Assembly (NCBI GenBank): GCA_944739405.2
Contig: OX123196.2
Location: forward strand, 69,339,688-69,403,687
DNA length: 64,000 bases
Reading direction: 5' to 3'
From: Euclidia mi
Lineage: Eukaryota > Arthropoda > Insecta > Lepidoptera > Erebidae
The notes under the pieces were generated by a model. It was not told the origin of the DNA. It saw only the letters and a list, made by a program, of their open reading frames with translations, and did not search any database. A program made the translations under genes and the position numbers. How positions within the stretch are numbered: position 1 is the stretch's first letter; each line of letters starts with the position of its first letter. Of the stretch, positions 10,640 through 22,620 are shown piece after piece.

Positions 10640-11155
10640 ATATACTTACCGCATCCCACCCCACCCCACGTGTCAACACCCGATGCGAACGGTGCACATA
10701 TACAACACCCCACGCTACAACAAGCTTCGTTCAAAATCACTATTTACGAAACGATATATTGAGGAAGATTCTCATTCATAGTGAGGCATTATTTCTATTA
10801 TAATGATAACGGTATTAGCCTGAAATCAAATCGTATAATGCGGGCTTACATTTTAATAATTCAAATAGCTAATGTTGTAATTTTAAACCAACACTAAAAA
10901 AGTATAATCATGACAGGAATGTTTTCACTGACGCATGGCGTTGTGTGTTAACTAGAAACACATTGCTTGTCAAGCGTCGGATGGCTTGTGTTTCCCCTAC
11001 ACCGTCAACGCGCCGATCTGGATTGAATAAATGGTGATGCGTGGAGTGGCGTTGGGTGGAGTGTTGTATATCTGCACCTCACCGTACTAAATATATGGGA
11101 TTGATTAGTCTCAACATGCGTGGGGTGGCGTGAGGTAGGGTGGGATGTCGTATAC
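10640..11155. repeat. degraded inverted repeat with CACCCCA-rich ends
   Basis: 'acccc..acgtgtcaacacc' and 'acatatacaacaccccacg' near 10655-10715 are matched in reverse complement by 'gtggagtgttgtatatctg' near 11055 and 'gtggggtggcgtgaggtag' near 11125. This looks like an old foldback or two oppositely oriented short elements. No coding sequence. Confidence 0.4.
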
Positions 11156-13985
11156 CATAAAGGAATCTTAATCTATTTTTATTTCAATGCAAGTCTATGG
11201 CCAATTACTCACAACTACGTCGTATTGACAATAGATGACAGCAAGTTGCGCTGTAACATTTGTCACTATGGTGCTTATATGTAAAAGCGGGTCTATGTCG
11301 TGGCCGTATCGTGAAATTGGCCATTTTATTAAATGATCGCATTGCAAGAAAAGTCTTATAATTATCCATTGGTAATTTCATGATTTGCATTGGTCAGATC
11401 TATGATAACAAATCATTAATTAATCAACAAACTTCATAAAATGGTCAATCATAATTGAGAAAATCGCAACATAATTACATTTTAAGGTAACGAGTCAAAT
11501 AAAGTAAAAACACCGAACCCGCGTAAACGGGCATATTTCGGCATGTTCGCTCCAAGTGGTAGTGACATCGTGTCAGTGTCAACATAGACTCTGACGGCTC
11601 AAGCTTAGACGAGCTTAGATGTGCATCAACGCTCGTACGAGTAGAATAATTAGAAAAAAGAAGTCGTGACTTTGAGCCTCAAAATCTCCTGAACCAGGAA
11701 TTTCCCAGTTACTACAGACACATGCAGGGTGCGTATGAGTATGAGGTTTTGTTTTTCTAATAATTCCAAAATCGTGTTTTGAATGATAAATGTAAACTTT
11801 CTTCCAAATAAACATAAACAAATTTTCAATATTTCTCTAAAATAAGCAGCTTTAAAGTTCACTAAACGCAATGGACGCGATACAAGTCATCAGCTGAGCT
11901 GTGGACAAGTGCATTACCCCCTCGGCCGCGCGACTACGTGATCATAAACTGCCGTCGTCACGTAGATACGGCCGGTGTAGGTACAGTGCATTCCTGGCGC
12001 CAATTTTTCCTGCAAGCGCTTGCTATACATTGCGGCTTATAAAATGTGTCTATTTCTATAAGCTTAAAAAAATATTTCGTTTCGCAAGTATTCTTTTCGC
12101 GTAGTATGACTTGGTATGATGTGCAAAACGAGTAGACTTCGGCTTGGTGATGGGTCTTGTGACACCCTGTATACATAAGCGATGACACTAAATTTATATA
12201 TGAGATAATTCCGTTTTAACCGATATAAATTCCTCGTTTCAAATATTTGTCACTTCTAGAATATCATATATCCATACACACGCTATAACAAATATAACTA
12301 GTGAATAATTTGGCCATAGGTTAATACTGAAATAAAACAGATGTGACAAAGATTTGTTGACATGTATTAAGTACTCACAAAAATTTGGCAAAATTTTTAT
12401 TTATGTTTGTAAACATTGTTGATTGGAGCTTTAGACTGCTATGAAATAGGACTCGGGTTTGATTTTGAGACTTGTTAATGTTGTTATCTTCTTGAAGTTC
12501 TGCAGATAAACATTATAGGGATAACTATATATGAGGTAAAAAAATGTTGTGAAGTGGTAATGTGAAATAAATTGCCGCAATTACTAATTATGAAAGGCAT
12601 CTAACCTAACCCTTCATATTCATTCCATATGAAATGAATTATTGGGACATAGAAACGTAGGTAGTACCTACAAACAAAATAGAAGAAGGATCACTGGTAG
12701 AAATTAACTTCCTGAAACTTTATTTATATTCTTCGAAGTATTTCATCATACAGCGAGACGTGCGACGGTACTGTAGCGTTAAGAAACACTATAAAATGCA
12801 TGCTTATTCACTTTCATGCTAACTAACTTCATCAGCATATTGGCCAATAAACGTCCACTGCAGGACATAAGTCTACCAAGAAAACGCTTACTTATAAACT
12901 GGTAATAAATCTTGTAGTATTGATTATTATGCTTTCCTGATTTGCATAAGAATTTATCTAGTTCATAATAACTGCAAATTAACTTATCTTTCTTATTAAT
13001 CTATGACCCAAACCTGACATAATAAGTTTGACAGATCGCAATGGACTCGCCCATTTTTGTTTGTATTCTTTGAGGAAAAAAATATACATGGAGAGGGCAA
13101 ATAGTACATAATTATGGAAAATTATTGTTTTTGCCAAAAGATAACATGAACAGCAACTGTATGCGAGAATTCCTAGAAATGAAACGTTGAATAAAATAAT
13201 ATTATTTATAAATAAAATTAATCAATCAATTCTGATTTTGTTATTCCCTTATGGTATTTCAGTGTGGCAGTGTGTTTCATTGCGGTATGAATTGCGCCAT
13301 TCATGCCCGTTTCTTTCTCAGCGACACTGTATCGATATTGGCTACCAGAGAATATTTTGTTTCATGTTTAGTTTGTCTTCATGTCAAGGGACGTTATTTG
13401 CTTTACCTTGTTTGCCCGCATTTGTGTAATGAAATAAACTAATCTGGAAAAGCATTTAAACAGATTTGGAACTAAAGTAACTTACAGCAAATATAAATTT
13501 ACATATTTTTACACAATTAAATTTTATTTTTTTACAAAATCGTAGGTATGCACGCTAATTTCGTAGGTAGGTATGTCCAATCCATGTTATTCCCAGATCG
13601 GTGTTTTGTATTGGACTTGCCCAAGTGCAAATAGTGGCATATGGAAGGTCCCGGCTAGGGCTTGCAAATGTTCAAAATTTTTATTCGAATACTTTTATTG
13701 GATATTTTTATATTATTTTTTTTTCTTTATTGAACTTTATAACTATAGGCCTATATTCCTGGCAAGCATTACAAGTAAGGTGCTCGATAGTTTGCTGGAT
13801 ATACATATATATGGCCCCTAAAATTTGTCTGCACGTCGCGTAGTTTAATTAGTTTAGTTTTGTTTTTAACACAGACCGTCTACGGTACTATATAGTTAGA
13901 AACACATGTAAATCCGGTTTTCTTAGACCTTTATAAGGCATTGGACCTTAAACCTCTTGTTGTTTAGTTGTTGTTTTTCGTGAGA
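11156..13985. other. long unassigned AT-rich stretch
   Basis: No coding region of recognisable family was found on either strand. A short piece at 12838-12885 ('ttggccaataaacgtcc', 'actgcaggacataag') resembles the head of a common lepidopteran SINE. Small frames such as 13187-13429 and 13573-13821 overlap others in alternative frames and show no family motif. Confidence 0.4.
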
Positions 13986-13989
13986 GTTT

Positions 13990-14175
13990 GTGGCCAACTC
14001 TAGTGTCGGATTTTTCTTCATGGCCTAACGATTCCAATCCTGAGAGAAGGACCGGGACCGACAACTTTACGTGCCCTCCGAAGCAAGATAGCGCTCAGAT
14101 GTAAATGCCACACGTGGTCACCCATCCAAGTGGCGACATGTGCAAGCGTTGCTTAACTTTGCCGATCTGTATGGG
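13990..14175 (-). repeat. SINE fragment
   Basis: 'acgtgccctccgaagcaag', 'gtggtcacccatccaag' and 'gcgttgcttaac' are in the order I know from lepidopteran SINEs read on the minus strand. No target duplications were found. Confidence 0.45.
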
Positions 14176-14234
14176 GTAATTTAAAAACTGAGAGTGAGGT
14201 ATATACTGGTATGAACTATGAGGTAGGTACGTGA

Positions 14235-14545
14235 ATGCTACAATATTGGTATGCAAATCCAATAAACACTGTCAGGCGGGCGCGTACAGCTCTGCATGAG
14301 GAATATGGGCTGAAATCTGGCGTGACGCAAAAGGAAATCACCTCGCCACGCCTTTGTATATATTGTTTTATTATTTATAAATCAGCAAATTATTGTACCT
14401 ACTCAGCAAGGATGGAGTCGACTGTCATGAAGACGGAGTCGTTATAAACAACATCAGCTATAGGTACGGACGACATGGTCTTGCTGGGCCCAACAATCGG
14501 TGCGATGAGACGCATATTAAAGATGTGTGAAGTTGCGGGCGCTTT
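14235..14545 (+). pseudogene. LINE reverse transcriptase remnant
   Basis: A 310-bp remnant of a non-LTR reverse transcriptase. 14235-14447 is open and contains 'EYGLKSGVTQKEITSPRL', a decayed motif B whose usual form is GL..GV.QGG.TSP.LFN. After a disordered stretch, 'CHEDGVVINNISY' leads to 'DDMVLLGPTIGAMRRILKM', the YADD catalytic motif and following helix, with a frameshift just before the two aspartates. The rest of the element is missing on both sides. This motif spacing is known from a LINE group common in Lepidoptera. It is dead. Confidence 0.7.
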
Positions 14546-15047
14546 TGGAAATCCACTCCAACCATCCAATAACGGCAAGCCGAAGACGAGGCCCTGACTT
14601 GAGCACTGACAGCTCGCCACAAAGCTGCCCTGTGATTTGTAACCTTTCCTTTCATCCTGTGATGCTGTTTTTGTATATCATAAGATGAAGGTGATGTTTA
14701 AAAGCTGCCACTTTGCCCTTCGATTGCGTTAGTCTCATGTTGAGATAATGACTGCCCCCCAGAGATGTTTATTATTATTATGATTCATTTTTCTCGGCTA
14801 TTCTTCTTATTATTATTAGAACTCCTCCTTTTAGGGCTTCATACGCAAAAAAAAAACAAAATCTAATTTATGTTGTAATATAATTATGTTAAGAATGTCA
14901 ACTAAATGTGTTTATTGGTGCATGTATTTAGGACAATTTTGAGAACGCTGTTCGAACTAGAATTGGATACTTATTGCAATTTCCTTTGGAATATTTGACA
15001 CAATTCATAATTCGAATAATTAAAATATTAAAATGCAAGCTCTATTA
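14546..15047. other. unassigned DNA, possibly 3' part of the LINE remnant
   Basis: Moderate-GC sequence to about 14640 ('cactgacagctcgccac') may continue the RT remnant's element, but no frame supports it. The rest is AT-rich. Confidence 0.3.
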
Positions 15048-15190
15048 ACAGCCCGTCCACGCTCCGGTTGCACCCCTGACGTGTGTGAACGAAATATCCC
15101 GGGCGGGACCCGGAAGCACGGTGACGGCCCGTCCACGTCCCGTCCACGTCCCGTCCACGGCCCGGATGTGTGTGGATTGTGGATAGACCA
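15048..15190 (-). repeat. GC-rich repeat, copy 2
   Basis: Reverse-complement relative of 9739-9945: GTCCCGTCCAC units end in 'gtggattgtggatagacc', the complement of the 'ggtctatcc' start of copy 1. Confidence 0.6.
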
Positions 15191-15850
15191 TAACACCTAA
15201 CTTTAATGAGTTTTGTTACCAAATTGAAATTTATAACTAGCGTGGTTAAACTTTATCGTAGATAAAGTCCGTGCCACGAGAACATAGACTTTTTGTAAAC
15301 AAAGAATTTCTACTAATTGACTTAGCGATAGTTCTGTCAAAAACAAATTATGTCAAATCCAATGAGCGCACCGGTACATAGATGTCCTGTCCGTGAACCT
15401 GTCATTGGCAACTAATATGTCAATGGATCGGGTTTATATCGATATTATGTGCTGTCAATAGGATCTTTTAATGTTTTGAGGTACTGGCGCCTAGAAAGTC
15501 AACATTTGGAGTTAGTTCATTGAAATGTTACATTCTTGGGCTTAACATGCATTTATCAAAGTATAAATTTTTATTTTTTGTTTTCAAGATGGGGTAAATG
15601 TAAAGTTAAATAAAAGTTTATAGGATCGCAACTCTCATCCGCTGCTGACATCTCGAAAAAGCGGGTGCAGAATAGCAGATGGCAAACTATTAATCGCGCA
15701 GATAATTATTTATACCTAAAAAAGAAATTGCGTTTTCAGACTAGCGTAACTTTTAATGGATTTTGCTTAAGTTCATTCTGACGATTTCATTAACAGACAA
15801 CGTAAAATCTCCATGCCTAGAAATGTTTACACAATGTACTTACTAGCTAG
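15191..15850. other. unassigned DNA left of the Gypsy fragment
   Basis: No LTR, primer-binding site or gag sequence was recognised, so the retroelement downstream appears internal and truncated. Confidence 0.35.
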
Positions 15851-17206
15851 TTGCAATGTAGATTGGATATTAAGTGTGGTATCCTAAAGTGTGGAGATGT
15901 GGAGATTCCAATGAGAGGTGGAGGCACGGGAAAGGTTTTGTGCCTCAAGGAAAGCAAGCTCGCACCTAGGTCACAGACATTTGTTCCTGTCACATTACCT
16001 GCCACTTCGAGTCAGCGACGTTGCATAATGATAGAAGACAATGGAGATCACGATCCATGGTTGCCAGCATGTGTAGTTGTTGCTTCTTCACAAATGGCTG
16101 TTATACCTGTCCTAAATTTAAGTGATGAAGAAAAAGTTTTGAAAAAAGGTTCTGAGATAGGAGAGTCCATGGAAGTCGCTTGGTTACGAAACTGCCAGGA
16201 AACCAAGAGTTTGGCTGAGACTAACGTTAACGTGGATAGTGTTTTGAAAGGTTGCAAAGACGATCTAACAGAAATAGAAACAGAAAAAGCAAAGAAATTG
16301 CTGACACAATACGTCGACATTTTCTCAAAGGACGACGGTGACATCGGGAAGACAGGAGTAGTAAAACACACCATCAATACGGGAAATGAACAACCAATCC
16401 GTCAACGCCCGCGACGTGTACCTTTTGCCAGAGAGAAGGAGGTAGAGGATATGATTGAAGATATGAGGAAAAACGGGGTTATTGAGCCATCGACTAGCCC
16501 GTGGTGTTCACCGGTTGTATTGGTAAAGAAAAAGGATGGATCGACTAGATTCTGTATTGACTACCGAAGATTGAATGATGTAACCAAGAAAGACAGTTAT
16601 CCTTTGCCTAGAATAGACGACACGTTAGACACGTTATGCGGAATGAAGTGGTTCACAACAATAGACCTAAAAAGTGGTTACTGGCAAGTGGAAATGGACC
16701 CAAAAGACAAGGAGAAGACAGCTTTTTCAATGGGCAGAGGGTTATGGCATTTCAATGTTATGCCTTTCGGATTGTGCAACGCACCAGCTACTTTTGAAAG
16801 GTTAATGGAACACATCCTTGCCGGGCTTTTAGGGGAAGCTTGTCTGGTGTATCTCGACGACATAATTGTAATGGGACGAGATTTCGATGATCATCTCACG
16901 AAGCTAGAAAGTGTACTCAATAGATTGAGAAATGCAAATCTGAAGCTCAGTCTTAAAAAATGTTCATTTTTTAAGCGACAAGTTAACTATTTGGGTCATG
17001 TCGTCTCTGAAAAAGGCATCGAGAAGGACCCTGCCAAGATTTCGGCGGTTAAAGATTGGCCCATGCCTAAGGACAAGACGCAGGTGCGCTCATTTATGGG
17101 GCTTTGCTCTTATTACAGACGTTTTGTGAAGAATTTCTCGAGCATCTCAAAACCCTTACATGAGCTGACGGAGCAAAAACTACCATTTAATTGGGATGAA
17201 AAAATC
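15851..17206 (+). pseudogene. Ty3/Gypsy pol fragment (reverse transcriptase)
   Basis: An open frame of about 450 codons covers the end of the protease-RT spacer and a nearly complete LTR-retrotransposon reverse transcriptase. Landmarks: 'NGVIEPSTSPWCSPVVLV' (about residue 210), 'FCIDYRRLND', motif A 'TTIDLKSGYWQVEM', motif B 'FGLCNAPATFERLM', catalytic 'YLDD' (about 333), 'VNYLGHVVSEKGI' and the connection motif 'VRSFMGLCSYYRRFV'. YLDD, the LGH.VS block and this order are typical of Ty3/Gypsy. Similarity ends near 17206, just before the RNase H domain; the last residues to 17239 are unrelated. The frame begins right after a stop, with no ATG of its own. No LTRs, integrase or gag are nearby, so it is an isolated internal fragment. 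Confidence 0.9.
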
Positions 17207-17239
17207 TGTAATATTATTCATTGTTCGTCAATAATTTAG

Positions 17240-17793
17240 TATTTCAGGATAGGTAGGCTACTTTAAGCAAATGATTTATTGTCTATGATTTAAAAAAATA
17301 TCATGTGAATAATAGAGTAACAAGTATGTACTCTATCATCATATTACATAGTACTCTATTTATTTTTCCTTAATTTACAGAATAAATTATGTGTAAAATG
17401 ACAAAAAAATTACAAATTTATGAAAATTCAACCATTCAAACACAAAATAAAATATTTCTATTTCAGTAAAATTTCAATTTTATAAGAATTAAGGCATTGA
17501 AAACCAAAGACCGTTCAAAAAGTATCAAATCTAAAACACAACTGTTTGAAAAAAGGTTGTGAAGCCCTGAATGTTTGTTTACAAAAAGTCTATCTTCTCG
17601 TGGCACCAACTATAGACGATGTTTAGGTCTGAAATGTTGGATCAAAGGGCTTTGTAACGAAATCTGTGCTTTCACGGATATTTTTACGGATCACGATCGC
17701 TTTATATATTCATTAGACTTTGCCTGTGACACCGTCCACTTGTACGTTTGTTTGTTTGGTGAACGCCCTAATCTCAGGAACTACTGATTGTAT
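17240..17793. other. unassigned AT-rich DNA
   Basis: A short inverted tract 'agtactctatt..agtactctatt' near 17295-17360 is the only structure noted. No genes. Confidence 0.3.
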
Positions 17794-17894
17794 TTAACCC
17801 GTGAGAAGGCGCGCTATGAGCATTTTGCTCACGCATAAATTGAATACTGAAAATTTCAACTTTAGCTATACTGTGGCAGTACAAGCTTCTTAGT

Positions 17895-18415
17895 ACACAT
17901 ACATACATACATACATACATATCGTCACGCCTTTTATCCCCGAAGGGGTAGGCAGAGGTGTATTTCTACACCCACTTTTCGCCAGATATACTTTAGTCCC
18001 ACGTAATAAGGGGCGAGCCTATTGCCGTACCGGACACATTTCCAGACTCCGTGCTGCTACTGAGAATTTCGTGACAGAAAAACCCAATAACACTGCCCGA
18101 CCCAGGAATCGAACCCGGGACCTCCCGATCCCACGCACACATTTATGCCGCGAGACCAACGAGGCAGTCGTATAGGGTTTGATGTCGAGTTTTCCGACTC
18201 TACGCAAATATGGTATTTGCATCGTGTTATCCCTTAGTCGCCTCCTACGACACCCACGGGAAGATAGGGGGTGGTGACACTTGTATTCTATGCCGTCAAC
18301 CACACGGCACAAGTACCTTCCCAAAATTTCATCCTCTTTCCCCTGACGCAACACTCACGCCGGCCAGTGCCACCATGACTGGGTGGTGATGGGTTTGAGT
18401 GCGGTGCTTCGTGAA
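17895..18415 (-). repeat. long composite SINE-like insertion
   Basis: On the minus strand it has a tRNA-like B box GGTTCGATTCC (complement at about 18107-18117), the block 'gtgtcgtaggaggcgac' and a tail 'cgtgacgatatgtatgtatg' at its left edge. The same tail occurs at 33325-33405. It interrupts the piggyBac-like element. The frame at 18019-18354 is an artefact of this repeat. Confidence 0.6.
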
Positions 18416-19074
18416 GCGCGGCATTTTGCTCATCGCGCGCACGTTCGTGTAAGTATTTTTTTTCTTAATAACAAAATTTATTTAATTGTTTTTTCATACT
18501 TATTGTGCATATTTTTTGTTTATCTTAGTGGTTATATTATTTAAATATTTAATTTGTTTCTTACAGTAAACAAGGGCTACAATAGGTGATCGGCAAACCC
18601 CTCAAAGGAGAAAGGGTGTTTTCGTCCCAAATGTTGTAAAATCTTAAGACTTTTATCAAACTAGAGGGTGTCCGCCGCTACGCTCGTATATTAACTAGTC
18701 TTGCCGGATGCCGAGGGAGTTTTGGCCAATCCTTATTAGTGCATCCCTACAGTCACCAAGGAACATACATGACAAATTTCAGCTTTTTGCACCCTAGTTT
18801 TGGCTGTAACTTGTCTGTCAGTCGGTCAGTAGTGCAAGGATTTTATATAATAATATACAGATGAAAGATCCCAATGAGTGTATTTTTATGGGCATAATTC
18901 TATAACTGAAAATGTTATAGAAGTTAAAAAAATAAAACTTACGCGGTCTTATTTGAGCCAAAACCTAAGAACTAACATGTAGAGAATCAACATATGCATA
19001 GGAGCTATGCAAATCAATTGTTGTATCACCAGTAGGTGCACAATCCTACATTTGCAAAATGACACATTGACGCA

Positions 19075-19138
19075 AAATGCCACACTTTATTGGAAGTGTG
19101 GCATTTGCTAATGTGGTACATTGGTGCCACATTAGCAA
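19075..19138. repeat. two adjacent hairpins
   Basis: 'aatgccacactt' and 'aagtgtggcatt' form one stem, and 'ttgctaatgtgg' and 'ccacattagcaa' (about 19105-19138) a second. Both lie inside the piggyBac-like element. Confidence 0.55.
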
Positions 19139-19565
19139 AATGCGTTTATAAAAAGCAAGCAAAAAGCATGCATTTTGGGCAGTATATCAGTGTTCACGGA
19201 GCATGTTAATTTTATGTGCTATAATGTGTTATAAACGACACATAACTCAAGATCTCATGGAAAATTAAATCGTTCCATTTTATTGTGAGTTTGTATAATT
19301 TTTTGATTTATTTATGTAAAGTTAGTCAAATATTAAGGCCTAAGTGCAATTTTTTTTAGTTCGCACATAGGACTGCATGTTTTGTTATTTACTATAAATA
19401 AAACACTTTATTTAATTAAATAAGACTTCTTATTTATTATAACGTGTAAATTTATACTAAAAATTTTATTAATCTCAAAGAAAACGTCATTTGAAGTAGC
19501 GTGAGAGTTTTGCTCACGCGCGCCTGCTCGTGTAACTTTTTAGGGCGCGCCTTCTCATGGGTTAA

Positions 19566-20145
19566 AGGCTAGATAACATCCATAGGCTATATAATATCAC
19601 GGTATAAGCGATGGCGTAGTAACTCTCAAAAACGCGGGTATAAACTGTGCTCAGCTAGTTAGGTATATTTCTAATACCAAAGACTTGCAATTATAAAAGA
19701 GGCCGTCATGAAAGTTGTCCACGTCGCCGTCAATTGGGAACATGCTTACATTTAGTATTGCCACGTATAACTATGCAGTACAGTGCCAAGTACAAGCCAG
19801 CCTTCTGATAACGCGAGGCGTCGGCAGTTCTCGTTATAAAATAGCCAAAAAACGATCTTACAACCCGCTGTGCTAGAAATATGATATGTAAGGGTATCGA
19901 CGCACGTTGCGTCCCGAACAAAAACAAATAACTAAGTAACTATTCCCAGGCATAGAATATGGCTATCATTTTTATTTGCAAAGATCAGACAGGCATTACT
20001 TGGATGCTTATATTTTTTACAACCCGGTGGCGGTGTGTAAACGTTTGCCACGCTGTAGTTTGCGGCTTCGATTCCTGCTCGAGTAAAACATTTGTGTAAG
20101 CAAACATGGATTTTCACTTGTTCTGGGTGTTTCTAGGTACATAAT
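19566..20145. other. unassigned DNA
   Basis: Short minus-strand frames (19730-19927, 19932-20117) show no recognisable motif. No repeat boundary was identified. Confidence 0.3.
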
Positions 20146-20149
20146 ATAT

Positions 20150-20395
20150 AACTTTACTCCTTTATTCCCGAACGGGTAGGCAGACCCACACTTCACCAGT
20201 TATGTTTCGGTCCCAATGTAAGCAAGCCTGTTGCCATCTACCGGACCCATTATTCAGTGAGCGATAATTAACATTTTTAATACACAAAAACTTCAATAAG
20301 TTAGAGGTGTGTGCCCGGAGTACCTGTGGGTTGAACCCGAGACCATCGTCTTGGTAGTCCGTTACGTACACCACTGGGCTATCGCCGCTTCTAGG
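20150..20395 (-). repeat. tRNA-related SINE
   Basis: On the minus strand 'gcgatagcccagtgg' leads into a B-box-like 'cgggttcaaccc' and ends near 'cctacccgttcgggaataa'. The stretch 'gcgataattaac..ttcaataagttagaggtgtgtgccc' is closely matched by the interrupted SINE at 23735-27942. Confidence 0.6.
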
Positions 20396-21035
20396 TATAA
20401 TATGTAATTATGCATTGACAATGAAAATAAATGTATGTAATATTTATCCATTGTCTAGTACTGTCTACCCATAGTACAAGCTCTGCTTAGGTCAGGACTA
20501 AATGGTGACGAATGTGGTAGAATGTTATAATTATTAAAGGTTAAAGATGTATGTGTACTCAACTGAACTATTTCACCCAGTATGTATTGATGTAAATACG
20601 TTTCATTCCACGCAAAGGCTTCATCAAGAAACGTGTGGTAACATATAAGACATTCTCAAAGAATTTATGTCAGGAATGTACCTACGTACCCAAAGGACCT
20701 TAAGAAACCCCGCGATATTTTAATCAAAATCATAACTCAAGGCGCTCCGGTCGCAGTCCACGTCGTATTTCAAACTAAAATTACCAGTCTTTACCTCTGA
20801 ATAAGGCTTCAGGTTAAAGTTCACTATATAATTTGCGGACATATTTTTCTAAATAAGAATATTTACAAAATGTACATCCAATATATGCTTCTATACTAAT
20901 ATTTGTGTGCGTGATTATGGATGTTTGTCTTCGTCTGGGTGTTTTTGTATGATATGTATGTATTTATAAAAGGAAAGGATATGTGCATGTTTATCCATTG
21001 TCTTTTAGTTTGGGGATAGATGTTATATGTAGTAG
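20396..21035. other. unassigned AT-rich DNA
   Basis: Nothing recognised between the SINE and the long inverted-repeat element. Confidence 0.3.
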
Positions 21036-21794
21036 TAGTCTAAGAGCCAGTGTTCCGCAGACTTACGGTATAGTAGCAAACTCCATATTAATGCTAGTTA
21101 TACTAATTCATCTGCCGTAGATCAAATGGGGGTTCACTATTCCCATAGTGGGTTCCTTTAGGCGTGCCTTGAAGACGAAAAGCATGAAAATCGACTTTCA
21201 AAACGTGATCGTAGCATGTCTGCCGTTTTGATATCTTAAAATATATATTTTTTTTTATAGAAAAACTTAATGGCAGACACTTGTGCCGGTTCCTACTATA
21301 TTTTATATAATATCAAAATTTCAAAAAATTCATAAAATTTACGTTATTTTAGCAAAGCTAGAAATTATATATGTTATTTATATTATTATTATAAACATAT
21401 ATTTACAAAGGCAGACACATAGGTCGGTTCCGACACGCGGGCAGACCACACGATACTTTCTCAGTCGTGCTATTGAAGTTGCATGATTTTGATTTTCTCA
21501 CTCTTCATTTCGCAGGGAACTACTGTTTTAGCAAAGCTGCAAATTATGTATGTTTTTTACATCATTATTAAACATGTATATCTAAAAAACCAGACAGATA
21601 GGTCGGTTCTAAAATGCAGGCAGACTACATATTAGTTTCGCAGTCATGCTAATGGACTTCTCACTCTTACTGGCAATGACAGCGAATCAGTATGAATACA
21701 TGTGAACAGTGTTTTTAAATTTTATAATTTATAACTCTTATTTTCAATCATAAACATAAAATATAAGTAAAAAATCAACATTTTCTTTTCTCTT

Positions 21795-21916
21795 ACAATA
21801 ATAATGATTTAAAAATAAAACGTACAACTTGAAATTCAAATAGGTACCTATATTTGAATTTCAAGTTGTACGTTTTGTAAGAATAAAATAAATAGCAAAA
21901 TCATTATTATTGTAAG
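21795..21916. repeat. palindromic miniature element
   Basis: Outer arms 'ttacaataataatgattt' and 'aaatcattattattgtaa' enclose inner arms 'acgtacaacttgaaattc' and 'gaatttcaagttgtacgt'. It sits in the core of the long inverted-repeat element. Confidence 0.65.
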
Positions 21917-22173
21917 TTAAAATAAAAAAGAAAAAAATATATAGGCTACAAAAAATCAAAATAATTCACTATTCTTCGTCAGAACTGCAGACTTCCGTTG
22001 ATTTAATGAAGCAATCCAAATCCTCCAAGTTTTTGATATTTTAATCGCCTTCGTCATCAGAGATACTACATTCTGTAAAAAAAATATATATTTCATTATA
22101 AATCATTGCAAATGCGACTCTATTAATAGCAGCAGGATATTTTATTGTCTTTCATTGAATTACCTGATGGACA

Positions 22174-22620
22174 TTAGACAGAATCGGCTACAAAACCTGG
22201 CAGCTGATCTCCATCAAACCATTTGAAGATATATGCGTCTTGATGATTAATCCACCCATAGTCTTCTGGTTGTAATGTTGTCAGACATCGTTTATCAGTA
22301 TTATTCCAAATATTTGATATGTATATCGTCCGTAGGAAATGTTGCCACAGCTCGCTCTTGCACGGTGGTAAACTGCTTCCCTCAAAATTGCGGACTTTAA
22401 TACTGAATTGTTCGTTGATATCAGCAGCCTTATATGTATCAACGAACAGCTGAAATCTGGCTTCATATACGTCTATGCATTTCTTCAAATTATACATTTT
22501 ACAAGTAAATTTCTGGATAATATTGAAGATTTCATTCATTCTATTCTCTGTTAAATTATGATCGCCGAGAGCTGCAAAAGCATCTTGATAAAAAGGTTAG
22601 GTTTCGAAATGAATAGTGTA
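22174..22620 (-). pseudogene. C-terminal fragment of a transposon-associated protein
   Basis: On the minus strand, 22539-22174 gives 121 codons from an ATG, and the same frame reads open upstream to about 22620 ('FYQDAFAALGDHNLTENR'). Visible motifs are 'SSLPPCKSELWQHFLRT', 'YISNIWNN', 'DYGWI' and a final 'FKWFDGDQLP'. I remember this layout (LPPC-K..L..H..RT.Y..IW, then a W-rich tail) from uncharacterised insect and cnidarian proteins that look transposon-borne, but cannot name a function. It lies between the arms of the 21.0-23.3 kb element, so it may be the remnant of that element's protein. No catalytic domain is visible. Confidence 0.5.

Larger units (their letters stand above)
17798..19561. 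mobile_element. piggyBac-like non-autonomous element (TTAA-flanked)
   Basis: TTAA at 17794-17797 is followed by CCCGTGAGAAGGCGCGC, and the right end reads GCGCGCCTTCTCATGGG followed by TTAA at 19562-19565. TTAA target sites and termini starting CCC are hallmarks of the piggyBac superfamily. The terminal repeats are 17 bp with one mismatch. A subterminal motif 'ttttgctcacgc' recurs near 17824 and 19509, with a variant near 18424. No transposase frame is present; part of the interior is a later SINE-like insertion (about 17895-18415). Confidence 0.8.

Noticed and set aside
13905..13960. A stretch reading 'FLDLYKALD', like an RT motif A
   Set aside because: No other RT motif lies in register nearby, so chance is more likely.
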